Shown piece after piece: positions 15,075-24,240 of a stretch of DNA of 35,414 bases. Below the pieces are notes generated by a model. That model did not search any database. It had not been told where the DNA came from and saw only the letters and a program-made list of their open reading frames with translations. Origin of the DNA: Limnofasciculus baicalensis BBK-W-15 (GTDB lineage Bacteria > Cyanobacteriota > Cyanobacteriia > Cyanobacteriales > Coleofasciculaceae); assembly GCF_024178385.1 (NCBI RefSeq), contig NZ_JAMZMM010000017.1:1-35414 (forward strand). The letters are read 5' to 3'. The stretch's first letter is position 1. Every line of letters starts with the position of its first letter. A program made the position numbers and the translations under genes.

Positions 15075-15548
15075 ATGTTCACTATTGATATTACTATGAA
15101 CCTCAACTCTGCCATTATAAAAATCTGTGAATCTACTGACTGGCACTATGGAGAAGTCTGGCTTCCTGAAGAGGATGATACCATTCTAAATCTGAGTGAT
15201 TTTCGGTGCATAAGCCCCCAGAATTCCTCTGAGAGGTTAGCTTGGGAACAATTTTGGGAGTGCAGTAAAGAGTTTATCTTGAGTCCAGGTGAAGGGTTAC
15301 CAGGGCGAGTTTGGGTATCCCAAAAACCTGAATGGATTTCTGATGTCTCAGTCGAGTCAGAAACTTATTTTTTGCGCAATAAAATTGCTCAAGCATTTGG
15401 TGTAAAAACTGCTTTGGGCATACCGATAATTGCCAATCATCGTGTCGAATCAGTATTGGTATTTTTTATGTTAGAATCTCGATCGAGAGATGAAAATATA
15501 ATTAAATTAGTATTCACAATAATTACCAACCAATTAAGCCAGGATTAA
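15075..15548 (+). CDS. Stand-alone GAF-domain protein
   Basis: A 157-residue protein that is essentially a single GAF domain. The segment SPGEGLPGRVWVSQKPEWIS and the following ALGIPI...VLVFFM strand pattern are typical of cyanobacterial GAF domains found in front of cyclases and kinases. It has no conserved chromophore-binding Cys, so phytochrome-like bilin binding is not indicated. The stop codon lies 7 bases before the start of the Cache-HAMP cyclase-like gene, so the two are probably cotranscribed and may work together. The start could be ATG 15075 or ATG 15096 (residue 8); neither has a strong ribosome-binding site. Confidence 0.8.
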   Translation: MFTIDITMNLNSAIIKICESTDWHYGEVWLPEEDDTILNLSDFRCISPQNSSERLAWEQFWECSKEFILSPGEGLPGRVWVSQKPEWISDVSVESETYFLRNKIAQAFGVKTALGIPIIANHRVESVLVFFMLESRSRDENIIKLVFTIITNQLSQD

Positions 15549-15555
15549 ATTTCAA

Positions 15556-17727
15556 ATGATCGGATTGAACCGCATCAGTATTAAATCCAAACTCCAAATT
15601 ATGCTACTAACTGTTAGCCTCTGCTCCATTATGGTGGTTGGCTATTTGGGTTGGAGTTGGGCCAGGGCTGCACTCAAAGAGACGATCTTCAATCAGTTAA
15701 CTAGCGTTCGTTCATCCAAAGCATCCCAAGTAGAATCTTACTTCAATAACCTCCGCAATCATGTTGAGACTCTTTGTGAAGATCGCATGGTAGTTGAGGC
15801 AATGATGGAATTTAATCAGGCTTTTAAGGAACTTGATAGTCAGTCGATTCCACCTGATTGGGATATCGCTACTGCTAATTATTACAAAAATGAGTTTTTC
15901 CCCAGACTATCTAAAACTATTACAGGAGAACCTAACTTTACTACCTATAGACCAATCAGTACAGCCGCCCGATATCTCCAATATCAATATATTGCTAAAA
16001 ATCCCTATCCCGTTGGCAAAAAAGACCAACTGGTAACTGGGGGAGATGAGAGTAATTACAGTAAAGTTCATAGTAAATATCACGCAATTTTCCGCAATTT
16101 AATTAAAAAATTTGGTTACTATGATTTATTTTTGATAGATATCAAAAGCAATGATATTGTTTACACAGTCTATAAAGAAACTGATTTTGGCATCAATCTA
16201 GAACAGGGGATAAATAGGGACAGCAATCTGGCAAAAGTAGTGGAAGCAGTCAGGAAAAATCCAGACAGAGGTGCCATCCAAATAGTGGACTTCCAACTAT
16301 ACCGTCCCTCCTATATGGCACCTGCGGCTTTCATTGCGGCTCCTATCTATAACCAGTCAAACTTAGTAGGAATTCTCGCAATTCAATTACCAGTAGATCA
16401 AATCAATAATGTCCTGACTGGCAACGGAAACTGGAAAAGAGATGGACTAGGGAATACTGGAGAAACCTACATGGTAGGAGCAGATTTGCTCATGCGTTCT
16501 CTTTCGAGATTTTTAATCGAAGATTCCCAAGGATATAAATCATTATTGAAGTCTACTGGCACAGAATTGAGGAATATTCAATTAATCAATCAGCTCAATA
16601 CCTCAATTATTTTACAAAAGATAAATACCGAAGCAGCCAGAGATGCAACTAAGGGGATAGCGGGAACAAAAATAGTTGAAGATTATCAGAATAAAACTGT
16701 TCTCAGTTCCTACTCACCCCTGAAGATTGAAGGGCTGAATTGGGGGATTATTGCGCAGATGGATTTGTCAGAAGCCTATCAGCCAATCTATAAACTCCAA
16801 CGATATTTTTTAATCGCCACTGCGATTCTTTCCCTAATAATTGCTTATCTAGCTAATATCGTTGTCGGAAAATTTGTCAAACCAATCGCGGTGATGATTG
16901 AGTTTTCCCGTCAATCAGATCCTGAACCATCACCAGATTTTAAAGCAATCCTACAGTCTCCCGCTGAGTTAGGTCAACTAGCACATATTATCCGTAATAT
17001 GACTCAGGAAAAGCAAAAACAAACAGAATTTTTAGCACAAAAAGAGCGCGAAAATGAAGCACTACTATTAAACATGCTCCCCAGTACAGTAGTAGAAAGG
17101 ATTAAAAAGGGTGAAACCAAAATTGCAGATCGCATCCAACAAGTTACAGTAATGGTAGCTACCATTTTTGGTGTAACTCAACTTGCTGAAGAAAGAGATG
17201 TAGCAGAAGTAGCAGATCTATTTAATCAGGCAATAGACGCTTTAGATGAAGCTGCCGAGCGCTTCGATGTGGAAAAATTAAAAATAGTAGGGGATCGTTA
17301 TATTGCTGTCTGTGGATTAACAAAACAGCGTTTGGAGCATACCAAGGGGATGATGGACTTTGCTTTAGAAGCAACAAATATTCTCCAACAATTTAATAAT
17401 CGCCACGGAGTTTGGTTTAGTTTTGGTGCTGGAATTCATACGGGTGCCGTGATGGGAGGGATTATTGGTAAGAAAAAGTTTAGTTACGAACTTTGGGGGG
17501 AAACGTGGACAATCGCTAACCAATTGCATGAGCAAACTCAAACTAATAGAATTCGGATTTCCCAAGCAGTATACGATCAGATCCACGAATTTTATGCTTT
17601 TGAAAAAGATCAAGATATTAGAGTTGACAAAAAAGGCAAATTACCCACTTGGGTAATGAAAAAGGGAGGATTGCAAGATCTGATCGAGCAAATTTCCGTA
17701 GGTATAGATAACGATGATTGGGGATAA
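15556..17727 (+). CDS. Cache-HAMP membrane sensor with degenerate class III cyclase domain
   Basis: A 723-residue protein with TM1 at ~15-37, an extracytoplasmic dCache-like sensor at ~40-410, TM2 at ~415-440, then HAMP and a short coiled coil. A cyclase homology domain runs from ~505 to 710. In active class III cyclases the first metal Asp lies in an FADI-like motif; here it is VATI, with Thr536. The second metal Asp (D580 in VGDRY) and Lys574 are kept. The WGDTVNxASR block reads WGETWTIANQ, so the transition-state Asn and Arg become Thr652 and Gln656. Catalysis is therefore doubtful, and the domain may bind nucleotides or partners instead. The C-terminus is DNDDWG. It sits in an apparent operon with the GAF gene, downstream of the MinD-like gene. 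Confidence 0.88.
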   Translation: MIGLNRISIKSKLQIMLLTVSLCSIMVVGYLGWSWARAALKETIFNQLTSVRSSKASQVESYFNNLRNHVETLCEDRMVVEAMMEFNQAFKELDSQSIPPDWDIATANYYKNEFFPRLSKTITGEPNFTTYRPISTAARYLQYQYIAKNPYPVGKKDQLVTGGDESNYSKVHSKYHAIFRNLIKKFGYYDLFLIDIKSNDIVYTVYKETDFGINLEQGINRDSNLAKVVEAVRKNPDRGAIQIVDFQLYRPSYMAPAAFIAAPIYNQSNLVGILAIQLPVDQINNVLTGNGNWKRDGLGNTGETYMVGADLLMRSLSRFLIEDSQGYKSLLKSTGTELRNIQLINQLNTSIILQKINTEAARDATKGIAGTKIVEDYQNKTVLSSYSPLKIEGLNWGIIAQMDLSEAYQPIYKLQRYFLIATAILSLIIAYLANIVVGKFVKPIAVMIEFSRQSDPEPSPDFKAILQSPAELGQLAHIIRNMTQEKQKQTEFLAQKERENEALLLNMLPSTVVERIKKGETKIADRIQQVTVMVATIFGVTQLAEERDVAEVADLFNQAIDALDEAAERFDVEKLKIVGDRYIAVCGLTKQRLEHTKGMMDFALEATNILQQFNNRHGVWFSFGAGIHTGAVMGGIIGKKKFSYELWGETWTIANQLHEQTQTNRIRISQAVYDQIHEFYAFEKDQDIRVDKKGKLPTWVMKKGGLQDLIEQISVGIDNDDWG

Positions 17728-17737
17728 ATCTCTAGCC

Positions 17738-17767
17738 GTAGGGTGCGTTACGGTATGGTAACGCACC
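17738..17767. repeat. GTAGGGTGCGTTA...TAACGCACC dispersed palindrome, copy 1
   Basis: GGTGCGTTA (17742-17750) and TAACGCACC (17759-17767) flank an 8-base loop and are preceded by GTAG. Copies with the same arms and loop length lie at 34097-34126 and 35209-35238. A half copy lies near 6182. Confidence 0.85.
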
Positions 17768-17796
17768 ATGTAAATTCGATGTAATCAGCGTTTCCT

Positions 17797-17865
17797 GTAG
17801 GGTGGGCACTCCCCCTTAGAACTTAAAAAGCTTATTATTACGTTAGTGGGGAGTGCCCACCCTAC
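17797..17865. repeat. 18-bp perfect inverted repeat, 33-base loop
   Basis: GTAGGGTGGGCACTCCCC (17797-17814) pairs with GGGGAGTGCCCACCCTAC (17848-17865). It sits between the cyclase-like gene and the MscS channel gene, next to a GTAGGGTGCGTTA palindrome. It is a long hairpin without a T-run, probably a non-autonomous mobile repeat that may also limit read-through. Confidence 0.85.
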
Positions 17866-17907
17866 TTCAGCTATAAGCTACGATTTCGATATGATCGGGA
17901 TATAAAA

Positions 17908-19422
17908 ATGAACCAATCAACATTAATCTGGGGACTGATTTTAATTCTAGGATTCCCACTTTTTAGCGTTACTATTGGAGAAATAATTGAACATTTGCAA
18001 CGGAAAGGAAACCCATTAGCGAGATTTTTACACAATATCCGCACTTGGTTGTTACCTCCTTTAGCTATCCTGCTCTTGATGCAGCACCTCTTAGGAATTA
18101 AATCATCCGATCTATCTTTCCAAGTTGTAGAGACTGCTCTTGGGCTTGCCACTATTTACACATTAATTTCTCTTATCAACGCAATATTAACAACCAGCAA
18201 TAGAAAAATATCTTGGCAAATTCACGTTCCTAATTTATTATTTCAATTTGCTCGTAGTCTGGTTATTATCAGCATCATTGCTTACGTGCTTGCCAATGTC
18301 TGGAATGTCAATTTAAGTAAAGTAGTACAAGCATTGGGAGTGGGTTCATTGGTGATAGCGCTAGCACTCCAAGATACTCTCAGTAACCTTGTCTCTGGAT
18401 TTCTCCTAATTTTTGAGTCTCCTTTAAAAGTAGGTGATTGGGTAAAATTTAAGGATTTAGAAGGAGAAGTCGTAGAAATTAACTGGCGTGCTGCCCGTTT
18501 AAAAACTCGAAACCAAGGTATTGTGATCGTACCCAATGGTATTTTAGCCAAGGATATTATTTACAATTACACAATGTTAGATCAAATCCATGCGGATCGA
18601 GTTTATATAAGTTTCTGGCGAGAAGATTCTCCCAATCGCATTCAACAAATGCTTAAAAATACAGCCTTAGCCACTAAGGGGATTATCTCTCAACCGCCAC
18701 CGGATGTCAGGCTAATATCTTTTGACGGTTACGCTACTAAATATGAAGTCATGTTTTATATAAATGACTTTGCTCGATTAGAATTTATTCGCAATGATTT
18801 TATGACTTGCGTTCATCATGCAGCTAGACGCAATGGTTTAAATATTGCCGTACCAACTAATCGGGAATTCAGACTTGATGGTGGTCCTGTGCCGAAGGAA
18901 GAGCCTAAACAGAAAATTATGGAATCTTTGCAAACAATTCCCTATTTTAGGAGTCTGGAAAGATCAATTCTCGAACAACTCACACAGAGAGCTAATTTGG
19001 AAGGATTTGCCATTGGGGAGCAGATTGTGAGGGAGGGAGATTTTGATACTGGATTTTACATTATCCTTAATGGTAGCGTTCGGCTTTCAGCCATGGATCT
19101 GCAAAATCGAGAGCAAGAAGTTGTTCGCCTATCTAAGGATGATTTCTTTGGCGAAATGGTATTTTGGCGAGGGGAGCCTAGTCATGTATCTGTTACGGTT
19201 ATCGAAGATTTAAAAACAATTCGGATTGCGCCAGATGCTGTGAGCGATTTGGCTCATCAAAATCATCGGTTCGCGTTAGAAATGAACCAGTTTGTCGAAC
19301 AACGGAGAAAAGCGACTCAATTAGCTATTGGCACTAACAATTTAGCCAACCTAGATACAATTCTACAGGAGAGAGGAAGCCATCCATTTATTCAGCAGCT
19401 TATGGATCTTTCTGATAATTAG
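17908..19422 (+). CDS. MscS-type channel with C-terminal cNMP-binding-like domain
   Basis: A 504-residue membrane protein. About four hydrophobic helices precede the MscS pore helix and beta domain (VVQALGVGSLVIALALQDTL, VGDWVKF, VIVPNG). Residues ~340-460 are a CRP/cNMP-binding fold (IVREGDFDTGFYIILNGSVR, then FFGEM). In cAMP- or cGMP-binding domains the phosphate cassette contains FGE...RxA(T/S); here FGE is at 414-416, but the Arg position reads Val427 in PSHVSVTV. Cyclic-nucleotide-gated MscS relatives (bCNG) are known, and the cyclase-like neighbour 180 bases upstream fits the theme. However, the missing Arg argues against ordinary cNMP binding. ATG 17908 directly precedes TM1. Confidence 0.9.
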   Translation: MNQSTLIWGLILILGFPLFSVTIGEIIEHLQRKGNPLARFLHNIRTWLLPPLAILLLMQHLLGIKSSDLSFQVVETALGLATIYTLISLINAILTTSNRKISWQIHVPNLLFQFARSLVIISIIAYVLANVWNVNLSKVVQALGVGSLVIALALQDTLSNLVSGFLLIFESPLKVGDWVKFKDLEGEVVEINWRAARLKTRNQGIVIVPNGILAKDIIYNYTMLDQIHADRVYISFWREDSPNRIQQMLKNTALATKGIISQPPPDVRLISFDGYATKYEVMFYINDFARLEFIRNDFMTCVHHAARRNGLNIAVPTNREFRLDGGPVPKEEPKQKIMESLQTIPYFRSLERSILEQLTQRANLEGFAIGEQIVREGDFDTGFYIILNGSVRLSAMDLQNREQEVVRLSKDDFFGEMVFWRGEPSHVSVTVIEDLKTIRIAPDAVSDLAHQNHRFALEMNQFVEQRRKATQLAIGTNNLANLDTILQERGSHPFIQQLMDLSDN

Positions 19423-19446
19423 GCAATCGTAAATAATTAAAGGTAT

Positions 19447-19464
19447 GTAGTAAGCGCTTACTAC
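19447..19464. repeat. 18-bp perfect palindrome between convergent genes
   Basis: GTAGTAAGCGCTTACTAC is fully self-complementary. It lies between the stop codons of the MscS-CNBD gene (plus) and the receiver-kinase gene (minus). It could reduce read-through in both directions, but no T-run is present. Confidence 0.8.
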
Positions 19465-19512
19465 GAGCCAATTTTAAATTTTTAACAAAGGTACGCAAAA
19501 TAATCCCAATTT

Positions 19513-20808
19513 CTATTGATATCGTTTAATCGGAATTGTAATTCTAAACTCACTCCCTTCTCCTAATTCTGAAACACACTCTAACGAGCCATGATGCTTT
19601 TCAGTGACAATCTGGTAACTAATAGCTAATCCTATCCCTGTTCCGGTTCCTATCGGTTTAGTCGTAAAGAAGGGTTCAAATATCCGTTTTTGAATCTCCA
19701 CAGGAATGCCACATCCATTATCGGAAATACGAATTTTAACCCAATCGCTATCTAAAACTTCTGTCTGAATTGCGATGGAGGGAGTAAAGATTTTCTGACT
19801 ATTAATGGCTTGCTCTAGTCCATCAATAGCATTAGTTATGATATTCATGAAAACCTGGTTTAGCCGCCCACCATAGCATTCTACCAAAGGTAGGTTACCA
19901 TAGTTTTTAATAATTTCAATGCCAGGACGATCTGGATATTCTTTGATCCTATGTCCCAGAATCATCAAGGTGCTATCAATTCCCTGATGAATATCAACTA
20001 ATTTCATTTTAGAATCATCAGTGCGAGAGAAGAGCCGCAAAGAAAGGACAATTTCTTGCAGGCGTTGAACTCCCACTTCCATTGAGTGGAGTAGTTTTGG
20101 CAAGTCATCACTCAAATAATCTAGCTCAATTTCTTCAATTTCGGATATAATTTCTGGGACGGGATTGGGGTAGTATTCTTGATATAGTTGGATGAGGTTT
20201 AGTAAGTTTTTAGTATATTCGATAGCATGGATAATATTGCCACCAATAAAGTTGACAGGATTATTGATTTCGTGGGCAACACCTGCGACAAGTTGACCCA
20301 ATGCAGACATTTTTTCACTTTGAATCAAGTGAGTTTGGGCTTTTTGTAGCTCCTTAAGTGTTTCCTGAAGCTTCATCTCGGCTTCCCTATGTTCCGTGAC
20401 TTCATTCATCAATTGAACCTGGGTATTTCTGAGTGCCAAATGAACGTTGACACGAGCGAGAACTTCCTCTATCTGAATTGGTTTTGTAATGTAGTCTACT
20501 GCTCCCATTTGTAAACCTTTGACTTTGCTTTCTATATCAGAGAGAACAGTCATAAAAATTACTGGGATATCTTTGCTCTTTTCATCTGCTTTCAGCCTGC
20601 GGCAAGTTTCAAAACCATCCATTCCAGGCATCATTACATCTAGTAAAATCAGATCTGGCTGAATTAAATGTAATTTTTCTAGTGCTAATTCACCACTTTT
20701 GACAACCGAAACATTGAATCCCACCCCGCGCAAAAGATCGAACAATAACCGGATATTATTTGGGGTATCATCGACGACAAGAATAGAGTTTTTTTGAGGA
20801 TTTATCAT
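19513..20808 (-). CDS. Receiver domain-histidine kinase fusion
   Basis: A 431-residue soluble protein. The N-terminal receiver domain (~8-125) has the phosphoacceptor in LILLDVMMPGMDG and a conserved Lys in ITKPI. A coiled linker leads to a HisKA domain with AHEINNPV (the phosphorylatable His) and a HATPase domain with ISDNGCGIP (N and G1 boxes) and GTGTGIGLAIS (G2). This receiver-first arrangement is common in cyanobacterial phosphorelays, where the kinase is controlled by phosphorylation of its own receiver. It starts 3 bases after the stop of the upstream MASE1 hybrid kinase on the same strand, so the two are likely cotranscribed and may form one relay. No DNA-binding output is encoded next to them. 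Confidence 0.93.
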   Translation of the reverse strand: MINPQKNSILVVDDTPNNIRLLFDLLRGVGFNVSVVKSGELALEKLHLIQPDLILLDVMMPGMDGFETCRRLKADEKSKDIPVIFMTVLSDIESKVKGLQMGAVDYITKPIQIEEVLARVNVHLALRNTQVQLMNEVTEHREAEMKLQETLKELQKAQTHLIQSEKMSALGQLVAGVAHEINNPVNFIGGNIIHAIEYTKNLLNLIQLYQEYYPNPVPEIISEIEEIELDYLSDDLPKLLHSMEVGVQRLQEIVLSLRLFSRTDDSKMKLVDIHQGIDSTLMILGHRIKEYPDRPGIEIIKNYGNLPLVECYGGRLNQVFMNIITNAIDGLEQAINSQKIFTPSIAIQTEVLDSDWVKIRISDNGCGIPVEIQKRIFEPFFTTKPIGTGTGIGLAISYQIVTEKHHGSLECVSELGEGSEFRITIPIKRYQ

Positions 20809-20811
20809 CGT

Positions 20812-23319
20812 TTATTTACTGGAAATATAGGGTTTGAGGAATTCTGCGATCCCATCTACTTCAAACTCGTCTGCAAGTGCTAATAACCGATCCGCAAATT
20901 CTGTATACTTCGGGTGCAACTGTTTGATACGGTAGCTTTCTGCCTGAATATCTGTAAAGTCACAACGCAGCACAGCTTGATACAGGGCAACGAGTTGGGA
21001 TGAGGGAGGAATTACCATTTCAGCAGTGGCAGCGGAAGTGTCTTGATGCTGGATTGTTAATTCTTCCTTAGTATGATAAATCCATGTTAGCTGTAAATGG
21101 TGTTGTAATTGTCTTAATAATTCCTCTGCTTGTATCGGCTTGGGCAGAAAATCATGACAGCCAGCATCCAGAGCATGGTGACGATGCCAGTCAAACACAC
21201 TTGCTGAGGAGGCAATGATAATCGCATCTTGTAAATCGGCAGACTGACGTAGCTCTTGAGTCATGGCAAACCCATCCATTACGGGCATTACCAAGTCAGT
21301 GATAATCAAATCTGGCTGTACCTCCACGGCTTTATCTAACCCCTCCTCTCCATTGCTAGCTTCAAACATTTCAAAGCCAAAAGGTTCGAGTAAATTCACT
21401 ACAACTGAGCGATTTTCCCAACGATCATCTACGATCAGAATTTTGCGTTTTTTCCCTTCAAATCCAATAATCGTTCCTTGTTGAGGGATGCTATAGGTTT
21501 CTTTCCAATCTGTGGCTTCGGGAAACTCCACCTCAAACCAGAAAATACTCCCTTCTCCTAGCTGACTCTGTACGTTAATAGTGCTACCCATCATCGCCAC
21601 AATTTTTTGGCTAATTGTTAATCCTAAACCTGTGCCTTCTGCCCGTGCTTCACTGCTACCAACTTGCTCGAAGGGTAAGAAAATTTGCTCTAGGTTTTCG
21701 GGGGTTATTCCCACCCCTGTGTCTTCGATTTGGAAGTGCAGTTTGGCAGCGGATGGGATAACGGATGTAACGGATGATTTGTTGGTTTTTTCGGTGATTT
21801 TATGACTAGTAACTGCGGATGGGGTACTCGATTGGGGTGGGGATGATTTGTTGGTTTTTTCGGTGATTTTATGACTAGTAAATGATGACGGATCTCTAAT
21901 GACACTGACTTTAAAAGTTACACTACCTTTGTTAGTGAATTTGATGGCATTACCCAAGAGATTGAGTAAGACTTGCCGCAGACGTTTTTCATCGGCATGA
22001 ATACTCTTGGGAAGTATTTCGCTGGGTTGATAGCTAAATAAAATTCCCCGATCAGAAGCTCGAATACGGCTGATTTCGACTACTCCTTCCAAAAAGGAGG
22101 GTAAATGAAAATCTGTGGGCTGCAATTCCATTTTCCTTGCTTCTATTTTAGAAAGATCGAGGACATCATTTATTAATGTCAGGAGGTGGGAACCACACTG
22201 GTAAATGATGTTGATTCCTTTGTGTTCTTTCTCTGTTAATGTTTTGGAGGGTTGGAGAATTTGAGCGTAGCCAAGAATGCCGTTTAAGGGAGTACGAAGT
22301 TCGTGGCTCATATTTGCCAGAAATTCGCTTTTTGCTTGGTTGGCTTTGTCTGCTGTTAGTTTCGCTTCTTGGAGTTCGGCAGTCCTTTCTTCTACTCGTT
22401 GTTCTAATTGATCGTTGGCTTTTTTTAGATTGATTTGGGCGGTTCTGTTTTCGTTAATCACCGCAGATAAAATCAAGGTAGTTAGGGCAACAACGCCAAT
22501 AAATGATTGCAATAATAATAAAGACTCTTTGACTGATTCTCTAACAAACGAACCAAAATTATGAGAAGTACCAAAAACTGCGATCGCAGTCACCAGAATA
22601 ACCAGCAGAGTTGATTCCCTCATACTGAATCGAAAAGCTGACCAAATTAACAGGGGAATCATCATATATTCCACAGGATACCTGCCCCAGAAAGCAATCC
22701 GACTAATTGCGATCGCAAAAAATAACAGGATACCAAACTCTACTACCTTTAACCAGTGATATCTACTTTGGTACTCGGCTGGTTGATACCATGCTAGTAT
22801 TGCTGGAGCCACAATCATTTCACCAGCTAGGGTTGAGGTAAACCAACCCCACCATGCTTCTCCATATTCTGCCCAGGGAGTCTCGCCACTCAAACCTAGG
22901 ATGGTAATGGAAAGGGTGGTGTTGATTACCAAACCGGGTACGAGTAGGACAACAAATTTAAAAACATCCCCAGACTTATTTAGTAAAGGGCGATGTTTGA
23001 TAAAGCGATTAATTAGAAAGTTAGTCACTACTGGATCGATCAAGCTGATTACAGCATGACTGCTACTAACTATAATATTTGGATAAAAAAGCAAGGAATT
23101 TGCTATAAATTCGCTTAATAAAATAGCAGGCAAAATTCGATATCCTAGGAGCAAAATAGCCGCTAAATATAGACCAGATGAAGGCCAGATAGCTGATGTA
23201 CCATCATGGAAATACAATGCTCGGGATAAACTGGCAAGAGAGTAGTGAATTGCAGGTAGAATAAATACTGCGATCGCTACTGTTCGATTTGGAATGAGTG
23301 AGAATTTATTTTTCATCAA
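20812..23319 (-). CDS. MASE1 membrane-sensor hybrid histidine kinase
   Basis: An 835-residue protein. The N-terminal ~290 residues are a MASE1 multi-helix membrane sensor ([18 protein letters not shown] is typical). A coiled coil, HisKA ([17 protein letters not shown]) and HATPase ([16 protein letters not shown]) follow. A receiver domain has its Asp in [13 protein letters not shown]. The last ~100 residues look like a helical phosphotransfer-like or accessory tail. The ATPase domain contains an in-frame tandem insert, [13 protein letters not shown] occurring twice with a 23-residue period, between two core strands. The ligand of MASE1 domains is generally unknown. The next gene starts 3 bases downstream. 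Confidence 0.92.
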   Translation of the reverse strand: MMKNKFSLIPNRTVAIAVFILPAIHYSLASLSRALYFHDGTSAIWPSSGLYLAAILLLGYRILPAILLSEFIANSLLFYPNIIVSSSHAVISLIDPVVTNFLINRFIKHRPLLNKSGDVFKFVVLLVPGLVINTTLSITILGLSGETPWAEYGEAWWGWFTSTLAGEMIVAPAILAWYQPAEYQSRYHWLKVVEFGILLFFAIAISRIAFWGRYPVEYMMIPLLIWSAFRFSMRESTLLVILVTAIAVFGTSHNFGSFVRESVKESLLLLQSFIGVVALTTLILSAVINENRTAQINLKKANDQLEQRVEERTAELQEAKLTADKANQAKSEFLANMSHELRTPLNGILGYAQILQPSKTLTEKEHKGINIIYQCGSHLLTLINDVLDLSKIEARKMELQPTDFHLPSFLEGVVEISRIRASDRGILFSYQPSEILPKSIHADEKRLRQVLLNLLGNAIKFTNKGSVTFKVSVIRDPSSFTSHKITEKTNKSSPPQSSTPSAVTSHKITEKTNKSSVTSVIPSAAKLHFQIEDTGVGITPENLEQIFLPFEQVGSSEARAEGTGLGLTISQKIVAMMGSTINVQSQLGEGSIFWFEVEFPEATDWKETYSIPQQGTIIGFEGKKRKILIVDDRWENRSVVVNLLEPFGFEMFEASNGEEGLDKAVEVQPDLIITDLVMPVMDGFAMTQELRQSADLQDAIIIASSASVFDWHRHHALDAGCHDFLPKPIQAEELLRQLQHHLQLTWIYHTKEELTIQHQDTSAATAEMVIPPSSQLVALYQAVLRCDFTDIQAESYRIKQLHPKYTEFADRLLALADEFEVDGIAEFLKPYISSK
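21772..21881. repeat. 41-bp direct repeat inside the hybrid kinase gene
   Basis: The same 41 bases occur at 21772-21812 and 21841-21881, a 69-bp period equal to 23 codons. They encode two [13 protein letters not shown] units in the ATPase domain. The near-identity of the copies suggests a recent duplication. Confidence 0.9.
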
Positions 23320-23406
23320 CTACTGATAGCTAATGGCTAATGGCTAATTGCTAATTGCTATTCCCCATTCCCATTGTCCGATACGGTATCCGCTGTGCCA
23401 TTCTTC

Positions 23407-24081
23407 TTAAGCCTCCGGCGGATAATATTTTCCTCTCCGATACACCCAGCCTGTAAGCTGCTGTAAGTATTCTTGGGAAGATAAATTCCGCACCTTGGCA
23501 TTTCTGACAATGTTAATTGGGTTAATTCCAAATTCTTCACACAAGGATTTCTGAGTCAGCCCCTTAAAATTATCTAAATTTTTATCGCTATCGCTATCTA
23601 TTTCTATATCTACATCTACATCTACATCTATATCGTCGTTATCTATATTGCTATCTGGGTTTTTATAGATATTCTCCTCGATAGATATAACTTCCACATC
23701 GATAAACCTGGGGGTTTTTGATTTGTCAGCATTCGATTGATTAGCAGCTTTTTCAGCTTTATCTAAGCGTTTATTTAACTCTATTACTGTATTCTGTAGC
23801 TGATTCAGCTTATCACCCAAATTGGCAATTTTTGGCTCCATCGCTACTTCAATTCGATCGTCTAGATTTCTCATCAATTCTGCTTCTAAATCAGTGGCGA
23901 TTTCGATTTCCAATGGTCTATCTCCGGCAAGATAGCTTTCAATAAAAGCGGCTAATGTAGCAGAAGCTGTTCTCCCCTCTGCCTTCGCCATTTTCTGGAA
24001 GTCTTGCCATTTTTCGTGGGGAACAATGAATGTTGCTAATACCAGATCCTCTGGGTTTCTCTTTCTCGCCTTTTTGGGCAT
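23407..24081 (-). CDS. Putative DNA-binding coiled-coil protein with Asp-rich repeat
   Basis: A 224-residue protein. The N-terminal ~55 residues (LVLATFIVPHEKWQDFQKMA, then EGRTASATLAAFIESYLAG) resemble a ribbon-helix-helix or similar small DNA-binding fold. A coiled coil follows at ~75-115. Then comes a low-complexity acidic stretch (DNDDIDVDVDVDIEIDSDSD) encoded by imperfect hexamer repeats at 23584-23645. The C-terminal ~50 residues (LTQKSLCEEFGINPINIVRN, ending WVYRRGKYYPP) form a second small domain with HTH character, seen in other cyanobacterial hypothetical proteins. It sits between the OmpA-like gene and the kinase pair. DNA binding is inferred; targets are unknown. Confidence 0.7.
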   Translation of the reverse strand: MPKKARKRNPEDLVLATFIVPHEKWQDFQKMAKAEGRTASATLAAFIESYLAGDRPLEIEIATDLEAELMRNLDDRIEVAMEPKIANLGDKLNQLQNTVIELNKRLDKAEKAANQSNADKSKTPRFIDVEVISIEENIYKNPDSNIDNDDIDVDVDVDIEIDSDSDKNLDNFKGLTQKSLCEEFGINPINIVRNAKVRNLSSQEYLQQLTGWVYRRGKYYPPEA

Positions 24082-24083
24082 TG

Positions 24084-24240
24084 TATCTGTTATTTGTTGT
24101 TTGTTGTTGGTTGTTGGTTGTTTGTTATTTGTTGTTGGTTGTTTGTTATTTGTTGTTTGTTGTTTGTTAAAAAAATTATTCCCTACTCCCTACTCCCCAC
24201 TCCCTACTCCCTACTCCCCACTCCCTATTCCCCATTCCCT
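24084..24240. repeat. Low-complexity tract: TTGTT-rich and CTCCCTAC-rich arrays
   Basis: 24090-24170 is built of imperfect TTGTTGG, TTTGTTA and TTGTTTG units. 24180-24235 consists of CTCCC(T/C)A(C/T) units. The second array runs into the 3' end of the OmpA-like gene and supplies its last codons. The arrays separate the OmpA-like gene from the next gene downstream on the minus strand. They show no spacer/repeat structure like that of a CRISPR array. Confidence 0.85.

Noticed and set aside
24084..24240. CRISPR-like array
   Set aside because: Short degenerate units without unique spacers; simple low-complexity repeats.
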